NCBI GenBank assembly: GCA_035307765.1
Contig: DATGHU010000018.1
Span: forward strand, 1-64,000
Origin: a bacterium
GTDB taxonomy: Bacteria > Sysuimicrobiota > Sysuimicrobiia > Sysuimicrobiales > Segetimicrobiaceae
Direction of reading: 5' to 3'
Length of the DNA: 64,000 nt
The notes beneath the pieces are model-generated. The model had not been told where the DNA came from. It saw only the letters and a program-made list of their open reading frames with translations, and did no database searches. Positions 16,747-24,421 of this stretch are shown piece by piece. A program made the position numbers and the translations under genes. Positions within the stretch are counted from its first letter, which is position 1; each line of letters begins with the position of its first letter.

Positions 16747-18165
16747 CTAGGCGAGGTGAATCACGACCATCTTCAGCTCGGTCATCTCCTGCACCGCGTA
16801 CTTCGGCCCCTCCTTGCCGAAGCCGCTGTCCTTGAGCCCGCCGTAGGGCATCAGGTCCGCCCGCCACTGCGGGCCCCAGTTGACGTGGAGGTTACCGGAT
16901 TCGACCTGCTGCACGAACTTCATCGCCCAATCAATATTCTGCGTGAAGATCCCCGCAGACAGGCCGTAGTTCGTGTCGTTCGCCATCGCGATCGCTTCGT
17001 CGATGGTGCCGACGGGGGTGACCGCGACCGTCGGGCCGAACACCTCGCTCCTGGATACGCGCATCTCGGGCTTGACGTCCGCCAGCACCGTGGGCGCGTA
17101 AATCGCCCCGTGACGCTCTCCACCCGTGACGAGCTTGGCCCCCGATGCCACGGCCTCGCGCACCCATTCGTCGACCCGCTGCGCGTCCCGCTCGCGCACC
17201 ATCGGTCCCATCTTCGTCTTCTCGTCGAGGGGATTCCCGGTCGCCAGCGCGGCCACTTTTGGCTTGAGCGCGTTCAGAAGGTCGTTGTAGATCGGTTTGA
17301 GTGGAAGGATCCGCTGCGCGCTGATGCAGACCTGGCCGGCGTTGCTGAACCCGGTCGCGGCCACCGCGGCCGCGACCTTCTCGATGTCGGCATCGGGCAT
17401 CACGATCAGCGGCGAGTTACTGCCCAATTCCATCGTCACCTTTTTCAGACCGGCCACCTGGCAGATCCGCTCGCCGACATCTCGGCTCCCGGTGAACGTG
17501 ATCTTGCGCACCCGCGGGTCCCGGCAGAGCGCCTCGCCGACCTCCCCGCCGCTCCCGGTGATGCACTGAATACCCTCGGGGGGCGTGCCGGCCTCGAGCA
17601 TGATCTGGGTGAGCTTGAGCGCGCTGAGCGGCGTGTCGGTCGCGGGCTTCACGATCACGCTGTTGCCGGCGGCGAGCGCCGGGCCCACCTTGTGGCAGAC
17701 CAGGTGGAGGGGGAAATTAAAGGGACTGATTCCCAGGACAACCCCGCACGGGACCCGGACGGTGAACCCGAACTTCTGCTGGGTGACCCCCGGTGCGCCG
17801 TCCAGCGCGATCGTCTCGCCGTATTGACGCTTCGCTTCCTCGGCCGACAGGGCGATGATCTCGGTGGCGCGCGAGACTTCGAACCGCGCCTCCCCGATGA
17901 TCTTGCCTTCCTCAAGGGTAATCGTGCGCGCGAGATCCTCGGTGCGTTGGGCCATCAGGTCCGCGGCCTTCCGCAGGATCTGGTAGCGCTCGTATCCGGT
18001 CAGCCGCCGCATCGCGCGCGCGCCGCGGGTCGCGGTGGCCAGCGCCCGCTCGATGTCGTCCGCGTCGGCCTTGGGGACGGTGTCGACCTGGGAACCGTCG
18101 AACGGATTGGTCACGGCGATCGTTTTGGGCTTGTCGACCCATTCGGTCCCGACGTACATCTTCAT
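16747..18165 (-). CDS. NAD(P)-dependent aldehyde dehydrogenase (GapN/lactaldehyde dehydrogenase-like)
   Basis: A 472-residue enzyme oxidising an aldehyde to a carboxylate. Key residues are visible: oxyanion Asn in S-P-F-N-F-P (N150), cofactor Lys in V-K-P-A (K173), general base Glu in M-E-L-G-S-N (E246) and nucleophile Cys in N-A-G-Q-V-C-I-S (C280). The N-terminus M-K-M-Y-V-G-T-E-W-V and overall pattern recall the archaeal/bacterial non-phosphorylating glyceraldehyde-3-phosphate, lactaldehyde and sulfolactaldehyde branch; the substrate is not decided. A ribosome-site-like GGGAGG precedes the ATG. It is probably monocistronic, with a hairpin after its stop. Confidence 0.85.
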   Translation of the reverse strand: MKMYVGTEWVDKPKTIAVTNPFDGSQVDTVPKADADDIERALATATRGARAMRRLTGYERYQILRKAADLMAQRTEDLARTITLEEGKIIGEARFEVSRATEIIALSAEEAKRQYGETIALDGAPGVTQQKFGFTVRVPCGVVLGISPFNFPLHLVCHKVGPALAAGNSVIVKPATDTPLSALKLTQIMLEAGTPPEGIQCITGSGGEVGEALCRDPRVRKITFTGSRDVGERICQVAGLKKVTMELGSNSPLIVMPDADIEKVAAAVAATGFSNAGQVCISAQRILPLKPIYNDLLNALKPKVAALATGNPLDEKTKMGPMVRERDAQRVDEWVREAVASGAKLVTGGERHGAIYAPTVLADVKPEMRVSRSEVFGPTVAVTPVGTIDEAIAMANDTNYGLSAGIFTQNIDWAMKFVQQVESGNLHVNWGPQWRADLMPYGGLKDSGFGKEGPKYAVQEMTELKMVVIHLA

Positions 18166-18428
18166 AGGCGTCCCACCTCCATCTGAATCTCCCCCGAGCG
18201 TCGCGATCCCTCTGACGAGTCAGCCTACGGACTATCCCTAGCGTACTCTCTGGGACGGAGGAACTCCAGGAGAAATTCTCGCGCGAATCGGTCGCCGCGA
18301 AGGAACCTCTGTTCGAGTGTCGCCGGCAGGGCACGGCCGCTCCGCGCGTAAGTTATTTAGCCGATGGAAACCCAAAGGCGGGGCCGGCGCATCCGCCGGG
18401 CACGGGTGTCCAAGGAGGAGGCGTGGGA

Positions 18429-19370
18429 ATGCGGGTTGCGGTGATGGGTGCCGGGGGAACGGGGGGGTTCTACGGAGGCCTCCTGGCGCGGGCGGGGGAG
18501 GACGTCACGTTCATCGCCAGGGGGGCGCACCTGGAAGCGATCCGCGCCAGCGGCCTCGTGGTGAAGTCCCGGCTCGCGGGCGATTTCACCGTCCGCGCCA
18601 GCGCCACGGACGACCCCAAGGACATCCCGCCGGTCGACCTTGTCCTGTTCTGCGTGAAGACGTACGACACCGAGTCCGCGGCGGCGCTGATTCGGCCGAT
18701 CGTCGGTCCGGACACCGTGATCCTGTCCGTGCAAAATGGAATCGACAACGACGAGCGGATCACGCGGGTGGTCGGGCGAGGGACGGCGATCTCCGCCGCG
18801 GCCCAAGTCAACGCCCACGTCGAAGCGCCGGGCGTGGTTGGGCAGCCGGCCGGGCCGGGAAGGCTCATCTTCGGAGCCAACGCGGGGGGTCTTGGCGCGC
18901 GGGTCGAGCACCTCTTCCAGCGGTTTGTGAAGGCCGGGGTCGCCGCCGAACTCCAGCCCGACATCAACACCGTCCTGTGGAGCAAGTTCCTGTTCATCTG
19001 CGGGTTCAGCGGCGTGACCGCGCTGACCCGGCTGACGATTGGCCCGATTCTGGCGTGCGAGGAGACCCGCGAGCTGTTCCGGGGGGCGATGCTTGAGGTT
19101 GAGGCGCTGGCCCTGGCGTCGGGCGTCGCACTGCCCAAGGGCATCCCCGACCAATCGATCAAGTTTTCCGGCAACCTGGAGCCCTGGGCCAAAGGGTCGA
19201 TGGCGCACGACCTGTCGCTGGGGCGGCGCATTGAGGTGGAGAGCCTGAACGGAACCGTGGTCAGGCTCGGGCGGGCCCGCAAGATGATCACCCCGATCAA
19301 CTTCGCGATCTATGCGGCCCTCAAACCTTTCGTGGACGGGCCTCCCCCGGATCCCAGACCACAGGCGTGA
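18429..19370 (+). CDS. 2-dehydropantoate 2-reductase family protein (PanE-like)
   Basis: A 313-residue NADPH-dependent ketopantoate reductase-type enzyme. The ATG at 18429 (M-R-V-A-V-M-G-A-G-G-T-G-G-F) is preferred over the GTG six bases upstream because AGGAGG then sits at normal spacing. The N-terminal Rossmann motif G-A-G-G-T-G-G-F is at residues 7-14. F-C-V-K-T-Y-D-T-E (the NADPH contact region) and S-V-Q-N-G-I-D-N are typical, as is W-S-K-F-L-F-I in the C-terminal domain. Pantothenate synthesis is the classical role, but many paralogues act on other 2-oxo acids and no other pantothenate gene is nearby. It converges with the DinB-like gene. Confidence 0.85.
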   Translation: MRVAVMGAGGTGGFYGGLLARAGEDVTFIARGAHLEAIRASGLVVKSRLAGDFTVRASATDDPKDIPPVDLVLFCVKTYDTESAAALIRPIVGPDTVILSVQNGIDNDERITRVVGRGTAISAAAQVNAHVEAPGVVGQPAGPGRLIFGANAGGLGARVEHLFQRFVKAGVAAELQPDINTVLWSKFLFICGFSGVTALTRLTIGPILACEETRELFRGAMLEVEALALASGVALPKGIPDQSIKFSGNLEPWAKGSMAHDLSLGRRIEVESLNGTVVRLGRARKMITPINFAIYAALKPFVDGPPPDPRPQA

Positions 19371-19380
19371 GGGGGCCGGG

Positions 19381-19860
19381 CTAGTCCTCCCAGGCGCCGA
19401 GGAGGCGGCGCAGCACCAGCAGCTGCCCCAGATGGTACGCGTTGTGGTCCGCCACCAGCAGGAGCTCGTGCAGCAGGGTCGGCCCGTCGGGGTCGGCCGG
19501 CACCCTGGCCAGGAGATCCGTCGCGGGAGCCGCGGCCATCGCTTCGAGCGTCTTGAGGTCGGCCTCGAACCCCCGCACGCTCTTGGCCCAACTTCCTCTG
19601 GCCGGCGGTGCCGCGGCCGGCCAGTAGCCGCCGGGCCACGGCGGCGAAACGTGATCGGGATTTCGGATATATTCGAGGATGTCCCATTGGCAGATCCGCA
19701 GGTGCTCGAGTTGCTGCCACGGGCTGTAGGGGGCGCCCCGCGGCTTCTTCCCCTGCAGCCCCTCCGGCATCTTGGCGAACGCCTTCTTAAACCCGACGTG
19801 CGCGTGGCCGCCGCGCAGCAACCACACCACCTCTTCACGCAGCGCCGCCTGGCTCGCCAT
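19381..19860 (-). CDS. DinB/YfiT-like metal-binding protein
   Basis: A 159-residue four-helix protein with the DinB-like histidine triad layout: Q-L-E-H-L-R-I-C-Q in the first half and D-H-N-A-Y-H-L-G-Q near the C-terminus. The family includes bacillithiol-, mycothiol- and glutathione-dependent transferases and many uncharacterised members, so the reaction is not assigned. ATG 19860 is preceded by GGAGGGG (minus strand). It is 54 bp from the aldo/keto reductase gene, downstream on the same strand, so it may be transcribed with that detoxification operon. Confidence 0.75.
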   Translation of the reverse strand: MASQAALREEVVWLLRGGHAHVGFKKAFAKMPEGLQGKKPRGAPYSPWQQLEHLRICQWDILEYIRNPDHVSPPWPGGYWPAAAPPARGSWAKSVRGFEADLKTLEAMAAAPATDLLARVPADPDGPTLLHELLLVADHNAYHLGQLLVLRRLLGAWED

Positions 19861-19914
19861 AGCGATCTCCCCTCCTCGCGGATCGAGTTGGCGTTCCTTG
19901 TTTAGGTGTGTGCC

Positions 19915-20745
19915 TCACGCCCGGCCCGCGATCCGGGACACCAGCGCCCGCTCCTCCTCGCCGAACCACGGAGGCCCGCCCGCCGCGGCGTTTTCTGTCA
20001 TCCGCCCGGGCGAGGAGGTGGCGGGAATCGCCACGTGGCAGCGCGGGTCGCTGAGAACCCACTTCAGCAGGGCCTGGGCCCACGTCTCGACTCCGAAGGG
20101 CCGGAGGAGCCTCAGCTCCGCAGCGGTCGGCGGGTGGCGCATCAGCCCGCCCTCAGCGAACGGGCGCATGACCACGACCCCGAGCCCGAGATCGGCGGCC
20201 AGGGGGAGGATCTCGCGCTCCACCTCGCGCTGCAGGGGATTGTACGGCACCTGGATCGCGGCGACGCGCCCGGTCCGCATCACCTGGCCCAACTCACCGA
20301 ACGCCGCGGCGTTCCAATGGGTGGCGCCGATCGCGGCAACCAGACCCTCGTCCCGCAGCCGTTCCAGCATCGAGAGGTGCTCGCGCCACAATACCAGATT
20401 GTGGACCTGGTACAGGTCGACGCGGTCCCCGAACAAGGCGAGCGCACGCTCGGCCTGGTTCCGCCCCTCCGCTGGCGTCTGCGCCCAGATCTTCGTCGCG
20501 ATCAGCGCCGCGGCGCGGCGTCCCCGTAGGGCGCTTCCCAGCACCCGCTCAGCCTCCCCATACATCGGCGAGCTGTCGATAAAACCGGCGCCGACGGCAA
20601 GCGCTTCGTCGACGATGGCATGCGATCGCCGCTCGGGCTCCTCCCCGCGGACGTCGAACGTCCGCCACGTGCCCATGCCGACCGCCGGGACCCGCAGGCC
20701 CGTCTTCCCGAGCACCCGATGCTCCATCGACGGCACGGCCGCCAT
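19915..20745 (-). CDS. Aldo/keto reductase
   Basis: A 276-residue NADPH-dependent oxidoreductase with the full catalytic tetrad: D57 (F-I-D-S-S), Y62 (M-Y-G-E-A-E), K85 (A-T-K-I-W) and H115 (Q-V-H-N-L). The start M-A-A-V-P-S-M-E-H-R-V-L-G-K-T-G-L matches the family. It follows the HxlR regulator gene with only two bases between stop and start, so it is the fourth gene of the dioxygenase-esterase-regulator-reductase operon. Reduction of reactive carbonyls or quinone-derived aldehydes is the likely role by context. Confidence 0.9.
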   Translation of the reverse strand: MAAVPSMEHRVLGKTGLRVPAVGMGTWRTFDVRGEEPERRSHAIVDEALAVGAGFIDSSPMYGEAERVLGSALRGRRAAALIATKIWAQTPAEGRNQAERALALFGDRVDLYQVHNLVLWREHLSMLERLRDEGLVAAIGATHWNAAAFGELGQVMRTGRVAAIQVPYNPLQREVEREILPLAADLGLGVVVMRPFAEGGLMRHPPTAAELRLLRPFGVETWAQALLKWVLSDPRCHVAIPATSSPGRMTENAAAGGPPWFGEEERALVSRIAGRA

Positions 20746-20747
20746 GT

Positions 20748-21179
20748 CTACCCCGTCCTACCCGGCCGCCCGCGGCGCGCCGGGACGGAAATGTGACCCC
20801 CTTCGCCCGAACGCGCCGCGGCGCGGACCTTGCCGGCGAGGTGACGGTGCGGGTCGATCCCGTGGGGGACCAGCCAGTGGTGGGCCCAGTGCTCCAAGTG
20901 CTTGACGGCATCCTCAAGCGACCTGCCCTTCTCCGTCAGCGTGTAGGTCACGTGGATGGGGGTGCCGGTTTCCACGCTCCTCTCGATGAGGCCCGCCTCT
21001 CCGAGCTCGCGGAGACGCTGGACGAGCGCGCGCGCGGAGATCGCCGGCACCGCGCGCTCCAGCTGCGAGAAGCGCAGCGGCCCCGCCAGCATCGCGCGCA
21101 GAACCGCCCCTGTCCAGCGGCGGCCGATGAGCTCGGCCGCGCGTTGGAAGTATGGACAAAATCCGTCGGCGGGTCTCAT
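20748..21179 (-). CDS. HxlR family regulator with an N-terminal cysteine
   Basis: A 143-residue winged-helix regulator. The ATG at 21179 overlaps the esterase stop by four bases (ATGA). F-C-P-Y-F at residues 7-11 places a cysteine (C8) where the Bacillus HxlR-type sensors YodB and CatR carry their redox-active Cys (about residues 6-7). The HTH follows: P-L-R-F-S-Q-L-E-R-A-V-P-A-I-S-A-R-A-L-V-Q-R-L-R-E-L, with wing L-T-E-K-G-R-S-L. YodB/CatR repress quinone and azoreductase/dioxygenase genes until thiol modification; the same logic is inferred here because the operon encodes such enzymes. The C-terminus is a basic tail. Confidence 0.85.
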   Translation of the reverse strand: MRPADGFCPYFQRAAELIGRRWTGAVLRAMLAGPLRFSQLERAVPAISARALVQRLRELGEAGLIERSVETGTPIHVTYTLTEKGRSLEDAVKHLEHWAHHWLVPHGIDPHRHLAGKVRAAARSGEGGHISVPARRGRPGRTG

Positions 21180-21850
21180 CGTCCGTCGGGAGTGTGCTTC
21201 CCCGCAAAGACCCGATCCACCCACGCTGCCAGGACGTCGAGAAAGGCCGGATCGATCGTGTGCGGGACCGGCGACTCGTGGTAGAGGACCTCGGCCCCCG
21301 CCCGCTCCAGGAGCTCGCGCGCCCTCCGGGCAAATTCGACCGAGATGATCGGGTCGTGGGCACCGTGGGCGATCGCCACCGGCGGGAGCGGGCGGCCGAA
21401 GTCGAGCTCGAAGCCCGCCACGGTGGGGATGAACCCGCTCAGGGCGACGACCGCGGCCGGCCGGGGCAGGCTCGCGCCGAGCCCGAGCGCGTAGCTCATG
21501 ACCGCCCCTTGGGAGAACCCACCGACCACGGTGCGCTCGGGGGGAATTCCCGTCTCCTTGGCAAAGGCGTCGAGCCACGCGCTGACGCGGCGATACGTCG
21601 CGTGGAAGGTCTGCGGTTCGGGGTACCCGACCCGGCCGACCGCATACCAGTGCGCCCCCCCGGGTGGGAGGGCCAGCGGCCCGCGGAGCGTAACCCCCAG
21701 CAGGCGCCGCTTGGGGTCGAGCGCGTCGAGGAGAGGATAGAGGTCATTCTCATCGGCGCCGCGCCCGTGGATGAGCACGAGGGCTCCTTGGGGCTCCGAT
21801 GCCGGAGGCCGAAGACGGTGCACCAGAGTGCGGTCCGTGGACGTGTTCAC
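21176..21850 (-). CDS. Phospholipase/carboxylesterase-type alpha/beta hydrolase (MhqD-like)
   Basis: A 224-residue hydrolase. A GTG start at 21850 is chosen because AGGAGGT lies seven bases upstream and it overlaps the dioxygenase stop (GTGA); the longer frame upstream has no similarity. Catalytic triad: S113 in G-G-F-S-Q-G, D166 in A-H-G-A-H-D and H197 in P-V-P-H-T. L-I-H-G-R-G-A-D-E-N-D is typical of this esterase branch, which includes Bacillus MhqD. In Bacillus, MhqD and the MhqO/MhqA dioxygenases are induced together by methylhydroquinone; the arrangement here is parallel. Confidence 0.85.
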   Translation of the reverse strand: MNTSTDRTLVHRLRPPASEPQGALVLIHGRGADENDLYPLLDALDPKRRLLGVTLRGPLALPPGGAHWYAVGRVGYPEPQTFHATYRRVSAWLDAFAKETGIPPERTVVGGFSQGAVMSYALGLGASLPRPAAVVALSGFIPTVAGFELDFGRPLPPVAIAHGAHDPIISVEFARRARELLERAGAEVLYHESPVPHTIDPAFLDVLAAWVDRVFAGKHTPDGR

Positions 21851-22785
21851 CGCGCCACCTCCTCGCCCTTCGATCCCGCCGGCCTCCGCAGGCTCGGCAG
21901 CGGCGTCAGGGTCCGCTCCAGCTCCGCACGCAGGTGCTCGAACTTCGGCGGCAGGGCGAGCGACTCGCCGAGGTGCTCGGATGGCTCGTCGGTCGCGAAT
22001 CCGGGACCGATCGTCGCGATCTCGAACAGGACGCCGCTTGGTTCCCGAAAGTAGATCGAGCGGAAGTAGTACCGATCGATGATCGGGGTGGGCCGACTCC
22101 CCCCCCGCGTCACCTGCTCGCGCCAAGCCTGGTGGTCGTCCATCATTGAGGCCCAGGCGACGTGATGGACCGTGCCCGCCCCTCCGATTCCAGACGCGCC
22201 GGCGCGGTCGTACGCATAGATCGCCCCGCGCCGCTGCCCCCTCACCTCGTAGCCATCAACACCTTGGACAAAGCCGAGCGTCTGCTCGAGGAATCTGTGG
22301 CTCCGCTCCGGATCGCCCGCATAGGCGCGGACGCCGTCGAAACCCTGGAGCGCGAGGGGGGAGGGAATCTCCGGATGCCGGGCCATCAGCGGCGCATCCG
22401 CGGTTTCGGCGACACGGATCTCGAGCCCCAGGCCCTCCGGGTCCTCGAAGCTGAGGCCCCCCGCCGTCCGACCGACCGCGGTGCCCTCACGGCGGAGACG
22501 CTCCTCCCAGAAGGTCAGAGCTTCGGGCGATGCGACGCGCCAGACGATCCGGTGCACCATCCCCGCCCCGGTGCGGCCGCGTTCGGCGCCCGGGTACTCG
22601 AAAAAAGTGAGATCGGCGCCGGCGCTCCCTTTCTCGTCGGCATAGAAGAGGTGATAGACGGTCGGGTCGTCCTGGTTGACCGTCTTCTTCACCAGACGCA
22701 GTCCGAGCACGCGGGTGTAGAAGTCAACGTTCCTCGGCGCGTCGCCCGTGATCGCGGTGATGTGATGGATGCCTTCAAGCTTCAT
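21847..22785 (-). CDS. Ring-cleaving dioxygenase of the VOC/glyoxalase family (MhqO/MhqA-like)
   Basis: A 312-residue protein made of two tandem glyoxalase-fold halves. It begins M-K-L-E-G-I-H-H-I-T-A-I-T-G-D and contains N-V-D-F-Y-T-R-V-L-G-L-R-L-V-K-K-T-V-N-Q-D, the signature of the hydroquinone ring-cleaving group. Metal-ligand candidates are H8, H in T-V-H-H-V-A-W and E in V-L-F-E-I-A-T. The enzyme would cleave a substituted hydroquinone or catechol with O2 and Fe(II). It is the first gene of the operon, with GGAGG before the ATG and an AT-rich repeat-containing region upstream. Confidence 0.85.
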   Translation of the reverse strand: MKLEGIHHITAITGDAPRNVDFYTRVLGLRLVKKTVNQDDPTVYHLFYADEKGSAGADLTFFEYPGAERGRTGAGMVHRIVWRVASPEALTFWEERLRREGTAVGRTAGGLSFEDPEGLGLEIRVAETADAPLMARHPEIPSPLALQGFDGVRAYAGDPERSHRFLEQTLGFVQGVDGYEVRGQRRGAIYAYDRAGASGIGGAGTVHHVAWASMMDDHQAWREQVTRGGSRPTPIIDRYYFRSIYFREPSGVLFEIATIGPGFATDEPSEHLGESLALPPKFEHLRAELERTLTPLPSLRRPAGSKGEEVAR

Positions 22786-22812
22786 CCGCCTGCCTCCATT
22801 ATGGGTTCGGAC

Positions 22813-22842
22813 TAATAACCTAATACGGTTTAGTAACCTAAT
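22813..22842. promoter_or_regulatory. Candidate operator/promoter of the detoxification operon
   Basis: TAATAACCTAAT (22813-22824) and TAGTAACCTAAT (22831-22842) are direct repeats at 18-bp periodicity in an AT-rich patch unlike its surroundings. CTAA-N6-TTAG forms a small dyad between them. The position 28-57 bp before the dioxygenase start suits autoregulation by the HxlR protein. Confidence 0.5.
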
Positions 22843-23028
22843 TTATTCCCCGGGAGAACCACCCCGCGCGGAGCACCGGGGGCAAGGAGCGATCCGTCGG
22901 CTCCAGTCCAAGCGTTTCTCCTCGAATCGCTTCGGACCTGGCGAGGCCGGGGGGACGGGTCCGCTCTCGGACACCTCGGGTGCCAAGCGTCCCGTCGGCT
23001 GTGGCCCCGCCTCGCAGGAGGTGGACGC

Positions 23029-24360
23029 GTGAGCGTTGAGGCAGGACTCGTTCCTCAGCCGAGCGAACTGGCTCGTGTGGAGTTGGAACTGCGTTCGTTC
23101 CATGTGCACACGGCGGATTGGGGCGACCACCTCGCGCTGATCGATGGGCATTTGCGGGTCCCTCGCGCCGCTCTCGTGACACTCGTGCTGCAGGACCCCC
23201 GCCTGGTGAGTGTCGATCCTGTCTGGGTGCGGGCGGGGGAGCACACCCGGGTCATCCACGTCCTCGACGCGGTGGAACCGTGCGTCAAGCCCGAACCGAC
23301 GACGGCCTTTCCGGGCTTTCTCGGACCACCGGACGTGGCCGGCACCGGTCGCACCGACCGCCTCACCGGAATCGCCGTGCTGACGGCCGCCGACATCCCC
23401 GATCAGGCAGACAGTCAGGGGCCGAAGGAAGCCATCCTCGACATGTGGGGGCCCGGGGGGACCTACCACCCATTCTCGGGTTTGACCAACCTCGTCTTAC
23501 AGTTCGCCTGTCACGAGAGGGTAAGCATCGCGGAAGCGGTCGCGGCCGGCCGCCTGGCCGCAATCCGCGTCGCGTCCTATCTAGCCGGCGCGGCACACAC
23601 CGCGAACCCCGATCACGTCGAGCGGTTGGCGTTGGCGCCCCGAGCCCCGGATCTCCCGGGGGTCGTCTATGTCTGCCTGGCCATGCGCGAGGGCGAGGTG
23701 CACGGGACCTATCTGTACGGGAAGCTGGTGGAGAGCCTCCCGGCGCTGCTGCACCCGAACGAGGTGTTGGACGGGGCCGTGGTCAGCGGAGACTACTGGA
23801 TCGCCTGCCATCGCGTCCCGACGTATTACTATCAGAACGATCCGGTGATCCGGGCGCTGTACGCACGGGACGGCCGGGAGATCGCCTTTCTGGGCGTGCT
23901 CGTCTGCCGCTGCCTGATCCCCGCGCAGGCCGAAAAGCATCGCCAGGCGGCTCAGACCGCAAAGGTGGCGCGGATGCTCGGCGCGGCCGGCGCGGTGGTG
24001 ACGATGTCCAACGGCGGCCACGCCTACGCCGATCAGATGCTGATCTGCCAGCACCTCGAGCGGGCGGGGATCCGCACGGCAATCTCGGTGGACGAGTACG
24101 CCGACCGGGACGGTTCGGACTTTCCTCTGGTGACCGTCGTGCCGGAAGCTGTGGCCATCGTCAGCAACGGCAACCAGGAGCAGGTGGTGGATCTTCCGGC
24201 TGCCGAGCGGGTGATCGGCGGCCGCGACTTCCGCGCGGGCAACACGTACGAGGCCGCGTTCAGTCGTCGGCCGGACGAACCGCTTTCGGTGGCCCTACGC
24301 CAAGTCTACTGCGCAACGAGCCAGAGCGGCTTCGGACGCTTGCGCTGCGTAGCGTATTAA
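23029..24360 (+). CDS. Glycine/sarcosine/betaine reductase component B alpha/beta-type protein (GrdE-like)
   Basis: A 443-residue protein with a GTG start at 23029 and GGAGGTGGAC before it. The pattern L-E-L-R-S-F-H-V near the N-terminus, H-P-N-E-V-L-D-G-A-V and the stretch Y-Y-Y-Q-N-D-P-V-I-R-A-L-Y then F-L-G-V-L-V and M-S-N-G-G-H-A-Y-A-D match the PB alpha/beta subunit family that pairs with GrdB. In Clostridia the precursor self-cleaves at a Cys to form a pyruvoyl group; a Cys is present in Y-W-I-A-C-H-R but the context differs from the clostridial site, so cleavage is uncertain. The GrdB-type selenoprotein gene begins 61 bp downstream. No GrdA, GrdC or GrdD gene is in the window. Confidence 0.8.
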   Translation: MSVEAGLVPQPSELARVELELRSFHVHTADWGDHLALIDGHLRVPRAALVTLVLQDPRLVSVDPVWVRAGEHTRVIHVLDAVEPCVKPEPTTAFPGFLGPPDVAGTGRTDRLTGIAVLTAADIPDQADSQGPKEAILDMWGPGGTYHPFSGLTNLVLQFACHERVSIAEAVAAGRLAAIRVASYLAGAAHTANPDHVERLALAPRAPDLPGVVYVCLAMREGEVHGTYLYGKLVESLPALLHPNEVLDGAVVSGDYWIACHRVPTYYYQNDPVIRALYARDGREIAFLGVLVCRCLIPAQAEKHRQAAQTAKVARMLGAAGAVVTMSNGGHAYADQMLICQHLERAGIRTAISVDEYADRDGSDFPLVTVVPEAVAIVSNGNQEQVVDLPAAERVIGGRDFRAGNTYEAAFSRRPDEPLSVALRQVYCATSQSGFGRLRCVAY

Positions 24361-24421
24361 ACGCAGCGGAACCCGCCGGCACGGTCCACCGGCGGTCGAT
24401 GAGGGACAAGGGGGAACACGG

